From the NCBI RefSeq assembly GCF_026745355.1, contig NC_079208.1, positions 47,564,077 through 47,628,076 on the forward strand: a stretch of 64,000 bases of DNA. The letters are read 5' to 3'. Below, piece by piece: positions 21,050 to 31,445 of this stretch (position 1 is the first letter of the stretch; each line of letters begins with the position of its first letter). Below the pieces are notes generated by a model that saw nothing but the letters and a program-made list of their open reading frames with translations, was not told the DNA's origin and searched no databases. The position numbers and the translations under genes were made by a program. This DNA is from Beta vulgaris subsp. vulgaris (Eukaryota > Streptophyta > Magnoliopsida > Caryophyllales > Amaranthaceae).

Positions 21050-22700
21050 GAGGGTGGGGGTCATTGATGGAATCATGGGTGAATTTTGATTGGGTTAGTA
21101 CTGTTGTATAGCATCAAGATGTAGCAAAAATAACTCTGTAATAGGTAGATGTGTATGTGTATGTGTATTTTGTCCTTGAATGTAACAAAGAGTTTTTTTG
21201 ATTGAACTAGTGGGAAATGATCTAAGCCATTAAGGCTAGACAAGGTACGCTTGTTTAGCTTCCTTGTTTGTTTGCCTGGTTGTACTTGTCAAAAAAAAAA
21301 AAAAAAATTGTCCTGTGAATTCTTGAAGGGAACTATATTCAAATATATTTGTCACCAATTGGCAATTACACAAGGGATACTTCTACTAGTACCCTTCCTT
21401 TTGTATCCTTTTTTTAAATCAATGTTCATGTCTCTTCATTTTATGTGTAATGGCATTTTTTACATACTACACGTGCTTCGATTTTTTCGAGACATAAATT
21501 CGGTTTTCTTAGACATAAGTACGAGTCCATTTTTGAATATTAGACGTACGAATTATAATTGTTTTTAGTTGCAAAATTTGATTGGTTTAGTCTCTATCAC
21601 TTAAGTCTCTCCCCAATCTCTTTTTTTTTTTTTTACTTTTCAAAGTTAAATTCTATTAACAAAACAGAAAGTTTATTGAATTTATTTATGATTTATAATA
21701 TTATAATTTTTTATCTGATTTTTGAATTAAGTACATTGCTTCATATATTGCGAAGAAAGTGGACAATTTGATTTCAAGTCAAATTTTTGTGAATATTTTT
21801 GTGAGTATGTATTGATGTTGTAGTATATTGGTTGTAGTTTATAAGTGAATTTTTTTAGTTTTGTAAAGTTTCTTCTTTTGAGTGATTTGTATAATGTAAA
21901 TCATGCAATTCTATAATTTTAGTTCACTTGTGAGTGATTCTTATAATTTTATTTCCAATATTTTTGTTTGAAACTCTCTTTCATTTGTAAGTGAATTTGT
22001 AATTTAGAAAGGGAAAGGGGATAAAATAGTCTCATCATTCAGGGACACAATAGCTCCCCCCTTCCCTTATATAATAGAGATAATAGTACTTTATGATTAG
22101 TTCACACAATAATAGACCACAAATTTTCCTTAATACTTATACCTTAAAAAAAATGGAGAAGACATTAACCTTAGTGTTGGAGAGAGGATCCAACTCTTAT
22201 GCAAAAAGTCACTAGGAGTGATACTCTTAGATTTCTAGAATGATTTTTTATCTTCTTGAGATCGAGACATTGTTCACGAGGTTTGTGAGGTTATGGTTCA
22301 CTAATATTCATTGAAAGATTAGTAAACTTTTTACTTGTTTTTCCTCTTATAGTTTGTGAAATACTATTTTCCACAGCTAAAATCTACGTTTGTCATTGCT
22401 CTTCTTTTCACTCTTTGAACTTGTTCATATTGTTTTATTGCCACCACCTTCCACATTATCCCTTACAACATAATATTACTAATCATATACCAACTTTCCA
22501 TATTTTATGAAATAAAATTACTCCCCATACCCTTTTTATATAGGTTACCATACCTAAAGGTTAGGTCCGAAGCAGACAAAAATTCTCCCCACCGAAACGG
22601 CATCCATTGTTATCTAGGTTAGTAGGTTACTATACCTAAAAGTTTGGTCCAAAGCAAAAAAAAAACAAAAACAAAACACATACGGTTAGATAAGAAGCCT
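21050..22700. other. psbY 3' region and AT-rich intergenic DNA
   Basis: psbY 3' UTR probably ends within about 200 bp. An A17 run lies at about 21290. The rest is AT-rich with repeat-like phrases: 'cccttatataatagagata' near 22065 also recurs near 61010. No gene was found. Confidence 0.5.
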
Positions 22701-22816
22701 CTAGATGAATGGAGGTAAAGGGCTATGCAACAAATCACAATAAGCAACCAACGGCCAAAACTATCCTCTCATCTTCCTCCTCCTTGTCTCCTCAAGACCT
22801 CAAGGCTCAACCCGAC

Positions 22817-23020
22817 CCTCGAGCCTCATCATCCAACCCAGAAAGCCGGAGACTCCACCATATTTGGACCATCCGATTTGATCCGAACCTCCAGCCTCAT
22901 CGTCCAACCCGGATAGCCAGAGACTCCACCATATTTGGATCATCCGACCTGAACCTCCAGCCTCATCATCCAACCCGGAAAGCCGGAGAGTCCGCCATAT
23001 ATGGACCATCCGATCCGAGA
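22817..23020. repeat. Minisatellite, three units of 66-71 bp
   Basis: Units begin with CCTC(G/C)AGCCTCATC at 22817, 22888 and 22954. Each continues through 'ccaaccc.ga.agcc.gaga' and '.ccatat.tggaccatccga'. Frames on both strands stay open across it because of the repeat; coding is not supported. Confidence 0.85.
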
Positions 23021-23453
23021 ATGGGACCAATAATGGGCGGGTTTTCACTCTCTTCAGCATGCCCATTAGGCCATTACCCACCTCTTCTCTGATCTCTAAC
23101 CACTCAAAGCCTCCCTGCATGCATAGGATCCCGAGTTTGGTTCTCAATTCAGATTCATTCATTATGAGTCGGTTTTAGTAAAATTATCAAAAAATATGTG
23201 ATTGGAGACTGAATTTTATAACCAAAACTATTTTCTCATATATCCACGTATTAAACATGCTAGGTTCCAAGTGTCATTTCAAATCTTTTTAGCAAACTAC
23301 ATTAATCTCGTACATTTGAGTCCCCCCACCCTTCCAAATTAAACACATAGATATGAGTCTATGAGATCGATATCAAACTCACTACCCACATAAACATAAT
23401 AACATAAACATATACACGTTGATGTTGATGATGATATTGATATTGATATTATC

Positions 23454-24182
23454 ATGATGAGTTTTCACCGCTTTCACGAGTCATGGACCGACAAACTCAA
23501 CAAGCTAATCACCGAACTAGCTAGTACACCAACTCCACGCCCTACATCCTCCTCTGACCACCAACACATCCGCCACCTCGTCGACAAAGTAGTAACCCAC
23601 TATGCTCAATACTATGAGAAGAAAGCCGCCACGGCGTGAACCGATGTCCTCTCATTATTTGCCGCTCCATGGGCTTCTGCCCTCGAGCGGTCTCTAAATT
23701 GGGTGGCGGGCTTTCGGCCCACCACCCTCTTTCACCTCATCTACACCGAATCCAGCATTCGGTTCGAGTCTCATGTGGCGGATATCCTACGGGGGTGCCG
23801 CACGGGGGACCTAGGGGAGCTCACGCCGGGCCAGCTGGCCCGGGTGAGTGAGCTCCAGTGCTTGACTGTCCAGGATGAGAACCAGATTGGGGATGAGCTA
23901 GGGACGTGGCAGGAGGAGGTGGCCCGGTCCGAGCCCGAGTGGTCCGGGCTTTGTGGGAACGGGCCGGACGGGCTGAACCGTTTGCTTGCGAAGCTTGGGA
24001 CGGTGGTAGCGAAGGCGGATGATCTGAGGATGAAGACGATACGACAAGTGGTGGAGCTGTTGACGCCGCAGCAGGCGGCCGAGTTCTTGATCGCGGCCGC
24101 CGAGCTGCAGTTGGGGATTCGAAGGTGGGGTTTGCATCTGCAGGATCGTACACGCAGTGACGAGACGGAGGAGACCAGATAA
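23454..24182 (+). pseudogene. DOG1-domain protein gene with one in-frame TGA
   Basis: One frame of 243 codons runs from ATG 23454 to TAA 24182 and is broken only by TGA at 23637-23639 (codon 62). It reads FHRFHESWTDKLNKLITEL before the stop and, after it, LFAAPWASALERSLNWVAGF, LFHLIYTESSIRFESHVADI, GELTPGQLARVSELQCLTVQ and LLTPQQAAEFLIAAAELQLG. That is the complete DOG1 domain seen in DELAY OF GERMINATION 1-like proteins and at the C-terminus of TGA bZIP factors. No bZIP precedes it, so it is the DOG1-like class. The downstream part is GC-rich and conserved, so the nonsense change is recent, a sequence error, or a null allele. Confidence 0.85.
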
Positions 24183-24346
24183 CTTGGCAGATAGCCTGCC
24201 GGTGGTTATAACTTATGTATGGGTTGCATACTTGCACTTGCATGCATGGCTTGCTTTTTATTTTTTAAGTTAGTTATATTTGTTTTTTTTTTTTTTTTTG
24301 AGGGGGAAAATTGAGTAAAAGTAGTATTACAAATCAAGTTTTTATA

Positions 24347-25129
24347 GGGGTTGCTAAATGCAACTTTCATTTACCATGTACAACCCATCTAAATTCCAAA
24401 ATTACCCTTATTCACTCACAACTCATTTCTCCCTCTTCCTCTCCTCTCTCATCACCCTCTTCCTCTTCGAAGATTTATGGTTCACGAAATTTCACAAATT
24501 CGTCCACCATAATAACCCAAATTCGTTTCCAAGCTCTTCAATCTTTTCGAAAATGTTGGAAAATTGATAAATGACTAGATCTTATATACATTTCGGGTTC
24601 AATATCAAGCGAATAAGTTTTTTGAATTTCGTCCAACTTTCTTTCAGAATTTCGAAGGGAATACTGGTATTTCGTGCAAGGTGCACGAAACGGATCCAAT
24701 TGTTTCGTGCAGAGTGCACGAAACAGAATCATCTGTTTCGTGTAATCCACACGAAACAGAATCAATTGTTTCGTGTAATCTACACGAAACGGAATCATCT
24801 GTTTCGTGTAGTCTACACGAAACAGACATTACGAAAAAAAAATTTACTACTTGAATCTGCGAAAAAAAATTTACAACCTGCATCATAATTACGAAAAAAA
24901 ATCACAACTTACATCAGATTGAAATTCGATTGGTCAAAATTATGGTCCATTGAATATCAAATTAAAATATGTAGATCTTCGATGAAGTTTTTTATATCTA
25001 ACAGTTAGAGAGGAGGAGAGAATATTTTTAGAGAGAAAAAGGGTTTTTTTAGAAAGAATATGATAATAAGGGTTTTTTGGGTTTTTTTTAAGGCTGCGTT
25101 AGGAAAGTGAGGCTGCGTTTAGCAACCAT
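24347..25129. mobile_element. MULE-like non-autonomous element with palindrome array
   Basis: A 9-bp duplication GTTTTTATA occurs at 24338-24346 and 25130-25138. The ends are imperfect inverted repeats: GGGGTTGCTAAATGCAA versus the complement of the right end, ATGGTTGCTAAACGCAG. The interior is AT-rich with a cluster of TTTCGTG...CACGAAA palindromes. No transposase is encoded. Confidence 0.75.
24668..24828. repeat. Array of five palindromes (TTTCGTG...CACGAAA)
   Basis: Successive units have arms TTTCGTG and CACGAAA around variable centres (CAAGGTG, CAGAGTG, TAATCCA, TAATCTA, TAGTCTA), joined by short spacers such as CAGAATCA(T/A). Long frames on both strands here are a by-product of the repeat. 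Confidence 0.85.
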
Positions 25130-25138
25130 GTTTTTATA

Positions 25139-25598
25139 TTATCAAGGAAATTGAACCGAGGCAACTCCTTTCTGTGAGGGATTGACTTTAATTTTTTGTC
25201 TTTCCTAAATTTGATAGAATTATTTGTTGAAATACAGATTTGCCCAAAATCCTTAATTTCTAAAGGTTTCTTCCTAAAAGATCACCTTAGAGATTTTGAC
25301 TATTTGCTGGACTTGAGCTTAGCCTCTCATTTTGAATTGGCTCTTGAGGTTGTTGACATGGCAAGATTATACCATGGTTTGTTAATGTTGGAGTACCAAC
25401 TCAATAAAAAGTTTAAGTTAATGGTTGGAGTCTCAGGAATAATTTTATATTTTATCATGCTTTCTCACATGAGAACCTATTGAGTTTGAAGTGTGGATGT
25501 GGTATATGCCTCTCTCATATTGGGTGTTAAATATTCTACTTTAAAAAAAATGGATGGATGAGATTTGAACCCATAATTTTTATGTTACGTTAGTTTTA
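25139..25598. other. Intergenic, no gene seen
   Basis: Contains 'gagatttgaacccataatttt', a motif that recurs at about 27680 and comes from a dispersed repeat. A 95-codon frame at 25196-25483 has no recognisable family. Confidence 0.4.
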
Positions 25599-25606
25599 AT
25601 ATCATG

Positions 25607-26666
25607 CAGTGGCGTATCCAGGATCCGAACCCTATGGGTTCGGAGCCGGTAAAAAAAAAAAACACCCATTCACTTAGATTATGGGGACTCATTATCACGA
25701 ATTTCACCTTCTTGTATTGGGTTTAAATGTTCTCTTGAACTAGGGGAAGAGCAAGCGAATGATTTTTGTGACTTGTTTCCGCACGATCTTTCCAAAAAAA
25801 TTCTAAACCTTTCCTAATCTACCCAAGCAAGAAATTTCAACTCCATGACCTTAAAACTTCAATCAAATTAAAGTAACTAACAAATAAAAACTCCACAATC
25901 AACAGACTACATTCATTCACCAATTCAATCAATTCATGCATATTCTAAACAACTCCACATACCACAATTCACCCACAATCTTCACAATCCACATTCATTC
26001 ATTCATTCATTCAACATTTAGATAAATAACAAAATTACAGAAAAATTACAATTACTACAAACTATTAAAAGAAATTCTAAACAAATTTAAACAATACATA
26101 TTCTAATCTAAAAGACTAAAATCTGAAATTCATATTTAGAATTGAAGGAGACAAGAAATCAGTTACCTTTGGCTGTCACTGTGCCGCGCCGGTGGGTGAG
26201 TGGACTGAGTGCAACGAGCCGTCAAGGACTGCACGCCGCCGCCGCCGCGTGAGTTACTCAGTTGGCAGATTGGCAGGGCAGTGATGTTCGTTGCTTAGGG
26301 AGTTAGGGTTTTGGACTTTGGAGAAAATAAATGTCTGACATTGGAGGGAAAGAGCATCAGAGCAATTTGACCTTTTCAGTTTTATGTTTAGCTAATTTAA
26401 ATAAAAGAGGAGAAAAGAAAAAAAAAAGGTTGATTTTTTGGTTTCGCTGGGATTCGAACCTCAGGTCGCGCGCATACACAAAGAGTTTCATGGAGAACAA
26501 AACCACCCTGACCACCACTTCTTTCATGTTTCATATTCCACGCAAATTGTATATATCATCTAGTTAAAATATCTTTTATTTTAAAAAAAAATAAAACTGG
26601 GCAAATTTTTCCCAAAAATTATTGGGTTCACCTGAACCCAGTGAACCCATAGTAAATTCGCCCCTG
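25607..26666. mobile_element. Non-autonomous hAT element
   Basis: The termini are CAGTGGCGTATCCAGG at 25607 and the complement of CAGGGGCGAATTTACT at 26666. A perfect 8-bp duplication ATATCATG lies at 25599-25606 and 26667-26674. 8-bp duplications and CAG.G.CG ends are hAT features. The interior includes a GCC-repeat-rich stretch (26200-26260) and no transposase. Confidence 0.85.
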
Positions 26667-26674
26667 ATATCATG

Positions 26675-27702
26675 TCAAATGAACAATTCAATTAAAAATT
26701 CAACTAAAAGTTTAAGTTAATGATTGGAGTTCTAAAAATAGTTTTATTATACTATCAGTTAAGTACTTGCTATTTTGAAAATAGTTTATGATAGTTTAAT
26801 ATTTTGTTGATCTAGAGTGTTATATAGAAAACAGTGATGTAAACACAATTTCATTTCTTATCATAATCATAAGACGTTATTATCAACATACATTACTAGC
26901 ATCCATATGATTAATTAAAATTGAATATGTTAGGAAAACGAACTTTTAACAAGTTAAAAATAATCAATTTCAAAACAAAAGGTAAAAGTATAAATTGAAT
27001 ATGTTGGGAAAACGAACTTTTAACAAGTTAAAAATAATCAATTTCAAAACAAAAGGTAAAAATATAAAGCTTCAGCCAAGAAAGTTTTTGTTAAAAGAGG
27101 CATATGTGTACGTTTTACTCTCTTACCTTTTGCTTCCAACACCTAGATCAAACTACTACTTTGGTTACTTCCTTGTAGCAAATGAATGTGGCTTTAACAA
27201 TGGGTTTAGCCTGGTTGTTGGTCAGATTGATATATATTTTCTCTGTTTCAAATAGTTAATATCATTCTGAGTCGCTGGCTTCTTATTTGATATCTCCTCA
27301 AGAAAAGAAAGACGTAATTTTGATGTAGCCACAAGGCCCACAACTATTTCCTTTATGGGTCAGGTTTGGTTCATGATGTCTTCAAATATGTGCATGTTTT
27401 GCCACGCACTAGCATGATTTATCGTCAGAAGTTAAGCTTGACCTATTGGTAAGGAAAGAAACTTCCAACCTCACGATTGGGGGTTGATCCCTACTAGGGA
27501 TACTTTCGGAGATGTTTTCCCATTACCATTCCTCCCACTTCAAAGTGTCTATCTTATATTATTTCATAAGCATGTTTCATGTTTAAAGTTGATGGTTAAA
27601 ACCACGGGAATAGTTTCAACATCATATACCTCTCTCAAACCCGACGTTAGATAGTCCACTTAGAAAGGAAGGGTGAATGAGATTTGAACCCGTGACCTTA
27701 AT
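26675..27702. other. Intergenic with a 74-bp tandem duplication
   Basis: TTGAATATGTTAGGAAAACG begins at 26921, and a near-copy (one change) begins at 26995. The remainder holds worn repeat sequence and no gene. Confidence 0.6.
26921..27068. repeat. 74-bp tandem duplication
   Basis: Two nearly identical copies start at 26921 and 26995. They differ at the TTAGG/TTGGG position and in 'aaaagta/aaaatat'. Confidence 0.9.
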
Positions 27703-27710
27703 GTCACGAT

Positions 27711-28148
27711 TAGGGGGTGTGCACGGTCCGAAACCAGACCATACCGGAACCAGTTGGACCAGTGGACCTGAATCTGGGGATTTTGAGGACCGAGACCAGA
27801 ATATTTCTGCTCCTGTCCGATTTCATACCAGTTGGACTAGAATTATTTGTACTTATTGATTAAATTTAAGTATATTATAAATCCAATACATTAAGATTTA
27901 ATAATTTTAAAAGCAATACTTCTAAAAGCAATGAAGATGAGGTTTTACCTTTCTAACTTTCTAACTTTTTACTCTCTTTTAACCCTTAAACCTATTTTTA
28001 CTCAAAAAAAAAATAAGGGAATTCTAGTCCACAGATCCTGATCGGTCCGAAACCCGGAATCTCAAATTTTCATGGACCAAAGACCGGACCATGACCCGGT
28101 CCGATTCCAGTCCAAATTTCGGTCTCAGTCCAAATTTGCACACCCCTA
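27711..28148. mobile_element. hAT-like MITE rich in GGTCC motifs
   Basis: Ends TAGGGGGTGTGCACGGTCC and the complement of GGACTGAGACC..GTGCACACCCCTA-type sequence. The flanking 8-mers GTCACGAT (27703) and GTCATGAT (28149) match at seven of eight. The interior repeats 'ccggacc'/'ggtccg'. It is inserted in an older repeat. Confidence 0.6.
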
Positions 28149-28740
28149 GTCATGATGGCTCCGATACTATGTCAAAGGACCAACTCAACCAAAAGTTAAT
28201 ATTGATGATTGAAGCCCGAGATATAGTTTTATATTCTATCACTTATGATGTCAAGTATTACATCTCCTTGATGTTATTGTAGTTCAAGTTCCATGTACAA
28301 TATATTTTGGCACTTTTATGTCCTTAAATCTTGTATTCGAAAAAAAAACATAAGTCGAGTAAACTTAGGAGTCCACGTTGCAAAATTGAATATGGCGAGT
28401 TGTTACCCCAGGCTACACCCTTGTGTGCCGGACCTGTAGTACAACTTGCCCTTGGGCCTTGTTTAAACTAACTACCAAGGGAGATGAAACCCAAATGTTG
28501 AACCCCGCCCGGGCCTGACCCAGAGTTGGTGATTCTATTTCGATGTTGTGCCATCAACATCTAAGCTGCTTCTACTCAATGCTCACTGCTCGTCGACGAT
28601 CTTGATCGACTTGACTCATGATATACGTCTTTAACGCATCATACCCAACAATCATATACCACGAGCCAACACTTGTATGACAAGCGCACGGTAGGTGTGG
28701 TGCATGCATTTTGTGTGATAGCAAACGTGTATATTATATG
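28149..28740. other. Intergenic, no gene seen
   Basis: Spacer between the MITE and the hAT-type element. No coding signals were seen. Confidence 0.4.
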
Positions 28741-30505
28741 CAGGCCCAATCCTGAGGGGTGTTTAATTAGAGGGGTAATGGCCTAGAGCCCAAGCCTAAA
28801 AGGGCCCCAATTCTCTAGGTTTGAGAATTGTACTAGAAAAAAAAAATCTCTACTGGAATTATACTTGAAGAACACTTCACCAAAACGAATGACTTCTCGT
28901 CTTCTTCTCCCTCACGACTTCTTGTATTTTTCTCTCTCACTCTCTTCTTTTAATTACCAAAATTTTCTATAACCGCTATTAAATTCGTGGAAAATTTCCA
29001 TATTTCCCAAAATATAGTTGTTAACCTTATCTTATATATAGGAACAAATTTTTTTCCCTACAACCTAAATAGGGATAAATTGGATTGTATAGCGCATTAC
29101 TCATAAGTTTTAGTCTGAATCAACTGAAGTTAAGAGATTATGAAATTAAGAATATAAGGGTTTTGGGAATTTTGTTGTCGACTGTTGGGTGTTTTTGTTG
29201 GGGTGGCTCTACCTCTGCCGACGGTGGTTCGTGGTTGATTGTTGCCACCTTATCAGAGCCTCGGACGTTTTCAATCTTGCAATTGATGTTGCCTGCCAGA
29301 TTTCTAGCACATTGGTCAAGGTGTTATCATTTCATTCTCTAATTTTTCTTGTAACATGATTTGAGTGTTTGATTTATTTTTTATGTGAAAATTGCAATGT
29401 TGCATAAAAAGCATTTATTTGAAAGTGAAAAAAGGAAAAAAGCAAACTTGCTGAAGAGTTACTAATATCACAACAAGGTGATATTGACAAATTTGTTGTT
29501 AGAATTGTAGTTCATGAAAATTAAGATCACCCAAATAAAAATTTGTATGAGGAAGTCAATGACAATAATGAAAATAACGTCCCACATGAGCCTATTGGTG
29601 TTCAAAATGAGCCTACCAATAAAATGAACCTAATTTGCGAAATGATGTTTCAAATATATAATATTTCTGTTGATATTGATGGACGTTGATGTAGAGCTAG
29701 AGCAAACAATTCCTACTAATATAATAATGGCATTAATGAAGAACAATCAATTCCTTTTGTGGATATTTATGATCCTAGGAATCGGACTAATCTTGATAAC
29801 AAAACAAGAGACATTATAGTTAAAATAGGGCTATAAGAGTATTAAATCTTGACTTGATGATAATAATAGGTATTTTTCATATACTTATTTTTCTAGAACG
29901 TTGAACATTGGTGAGATTAGTGATAGAAAATGGTTGGTTTATTCTAAACTTATTGACAAAGTATTTTGTTTTTGTTGCAAGTTGTTCAAGTCTATTAGTA
30001 ACAAAAGTTCTTTTGTTGGCAAATGATTGTTTATGTGATTGGAAGCGTATTAATGAGAGGTTAAACAACATGAAAATAGTACCGAGCATATGAAATAATA
30101 TGTTCACTTGGAATGAAATGAGAGTAAGGCTAGATAAGAATGAAACAATTGATAAAAACTTGACAGTAGCGATTATGAAAGAGAAAGATCGATGGAGGCA
30201 AGTTTTTACTTAGAATATTTGCGGCAGTGAAATGTCTTGCTACTCATAATTTGGCTTTTAGAGGATCCAATGAAAAATTATATTAATAGTAACGGTAACT
30301 TCTTAGGATTTATTGAAATGATCGCGGAAATTGATGTGATAATGCAAGATCATGTTAGACGCATTCAAAATTGTGAAATTAATTATCAATATCTTGGGCA
30401 TAAAATTAAAAATGAATTGGAATCCCTTTTGGCCCATAGTGTGAAGAGTTATATAATCACGACTATCAAAGAGACAAAATATTTTTCCACCCGAGATTTC
30501 TCCCA
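28741..30505 (+). mobile_element. Truncated autonomous-type hAT element
   Basis: The left end, CAGGCCCAATCCTGAGGGG at 28741 followed by 'gggcccc', resembles the termini of plant hAT elements encoding TTF-zinc-finger/DUF4371 transposases. Such a transposase relic follows on the same strand. The 3' end is missing. Confidence 0.6.
29395..30505 (+). pseudogene. hAT transposase (TTF-type zinc finger, DUF4371; ZMYM1-like), broken
   Basis: Pieces in shifting frames: [55 protein letters not shown] (the TTF finger Cys cluster), [40 protein letters not shown] and [20 protein letters not shown]. These are consecutive landmarks of the DUF4371-containing hAT transposases. Several stops and shifts separate them. 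The RNase-H catalytic core and hAT C-terminal dimerisation domain are absent, and the sequence breaks off after KETKYFS near 30490. Confidence 0.8.
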
Positions 30506-31445
30506 CGTGATAGGTTCCTCGAACTGAATGTGATGAGGTGGAGGGTTCACAACCCCTTTTTTCACGGATTCTCCACTCATTTTCATAGTATTTGAGGTCG
30601 GTTTGAAATGCTCTATAGTAGGAAGGTAATGGTTTCAGTAGGTATATTTGTCCCTGTTAAAATCTCCATCTTTTGACCACAAATTTCCATATCTACGATG
30701 TACGAAAAGGTAGGGCTCTATGTTAGGGACATATCGAATAATGAAATTTATTTTCTCAAGTTTAGTCCTTAGCCTCGTATCTCCCTGCATAATCCTATAA
30801 TCCATAGCAGCTTTCATTTTATAGGCTCAAATTTCTCAATCTTCCGCTATTCGGTGTTCCATCATGTATTCTTTAGGACATGCATATATCGTAAACCATC
30901 TACGAATTAAAAGAGAGAAAATAGTTTAACTTTGTGTGAAGTAAAGGCTTTTGAATATACATTATATATATACATATATAAGATGTAAAACGATTATTTT
31001 CAATTTTTAGAACTCCTTAAGCAAGTTCAAAATATTTTCAACAATTAAAAGGTTATGTCCTTAAATATTCCAAAAAAGGTTTAGTTTAATACCTTTTGAA
31101 ACATCTTTAAAGCAACTATACCTATTCGAAATTAACTTTGTGTTCCTAATCACTATATATGTACCCATCCTTGTACATCCTTCTAATCTACTCATGCTAT
31201 AAAGATTACAAAGAACCTGACACAAATTCAATCAAGCAAACAACAAAAAAATTCATTCCACAGTATTTGCAGACATCCTATAAACGTATCAGACATGTAA
31301 GACAAGAAAAGGGATTACAAATAAAACCATTCAAATGATTTAATGCACGTAAAAGTAAGTTATATGCTCTTATCCCATACTACCCATTTTAAAATTCTTT
31401 TAAAACATCTTTGATAATAGAAACATTTGGCTTTGATACCAGTTT
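30506..31445 (-). mobile_element. Internal fragment of an LTR retrotransposon
   Basis: Reading leftward from the LTR at 31446, TGGTATCAAAG (31441-31431) matches a primer-binding site for initiator-Met tRNA (canonical TGGTATCAGAGC). The following sequence should be the 5' untranslated and gag region. A minus frame near 30817-30530 contains KAAMDYRIMQGDTRL but I could not assign it to gag. Confidence 0.4.

Noticed and set aside
22800..23162. Minus-strand 120-codon frame and plus-strand 127-codon frame
   Set aside because: Both arise from the 66-bp minisatellite, whose unit length is a multiple of three.
23821..24243. Minus-strand frame of 140 codons opposite the DOG1 gene
   Set aside because: Shadow of the GC-rich DOG1 coding sequence; Pro/Ser/Arg-rich with no family signature.
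26440..26480. 'GGGATTCGAACCTCAGG' resembling a tRNA T-arm complement
   Set aside because: Lies inside a hAT element and no cloverleaf can be drawn around it; such phrases are common in plant repeats.
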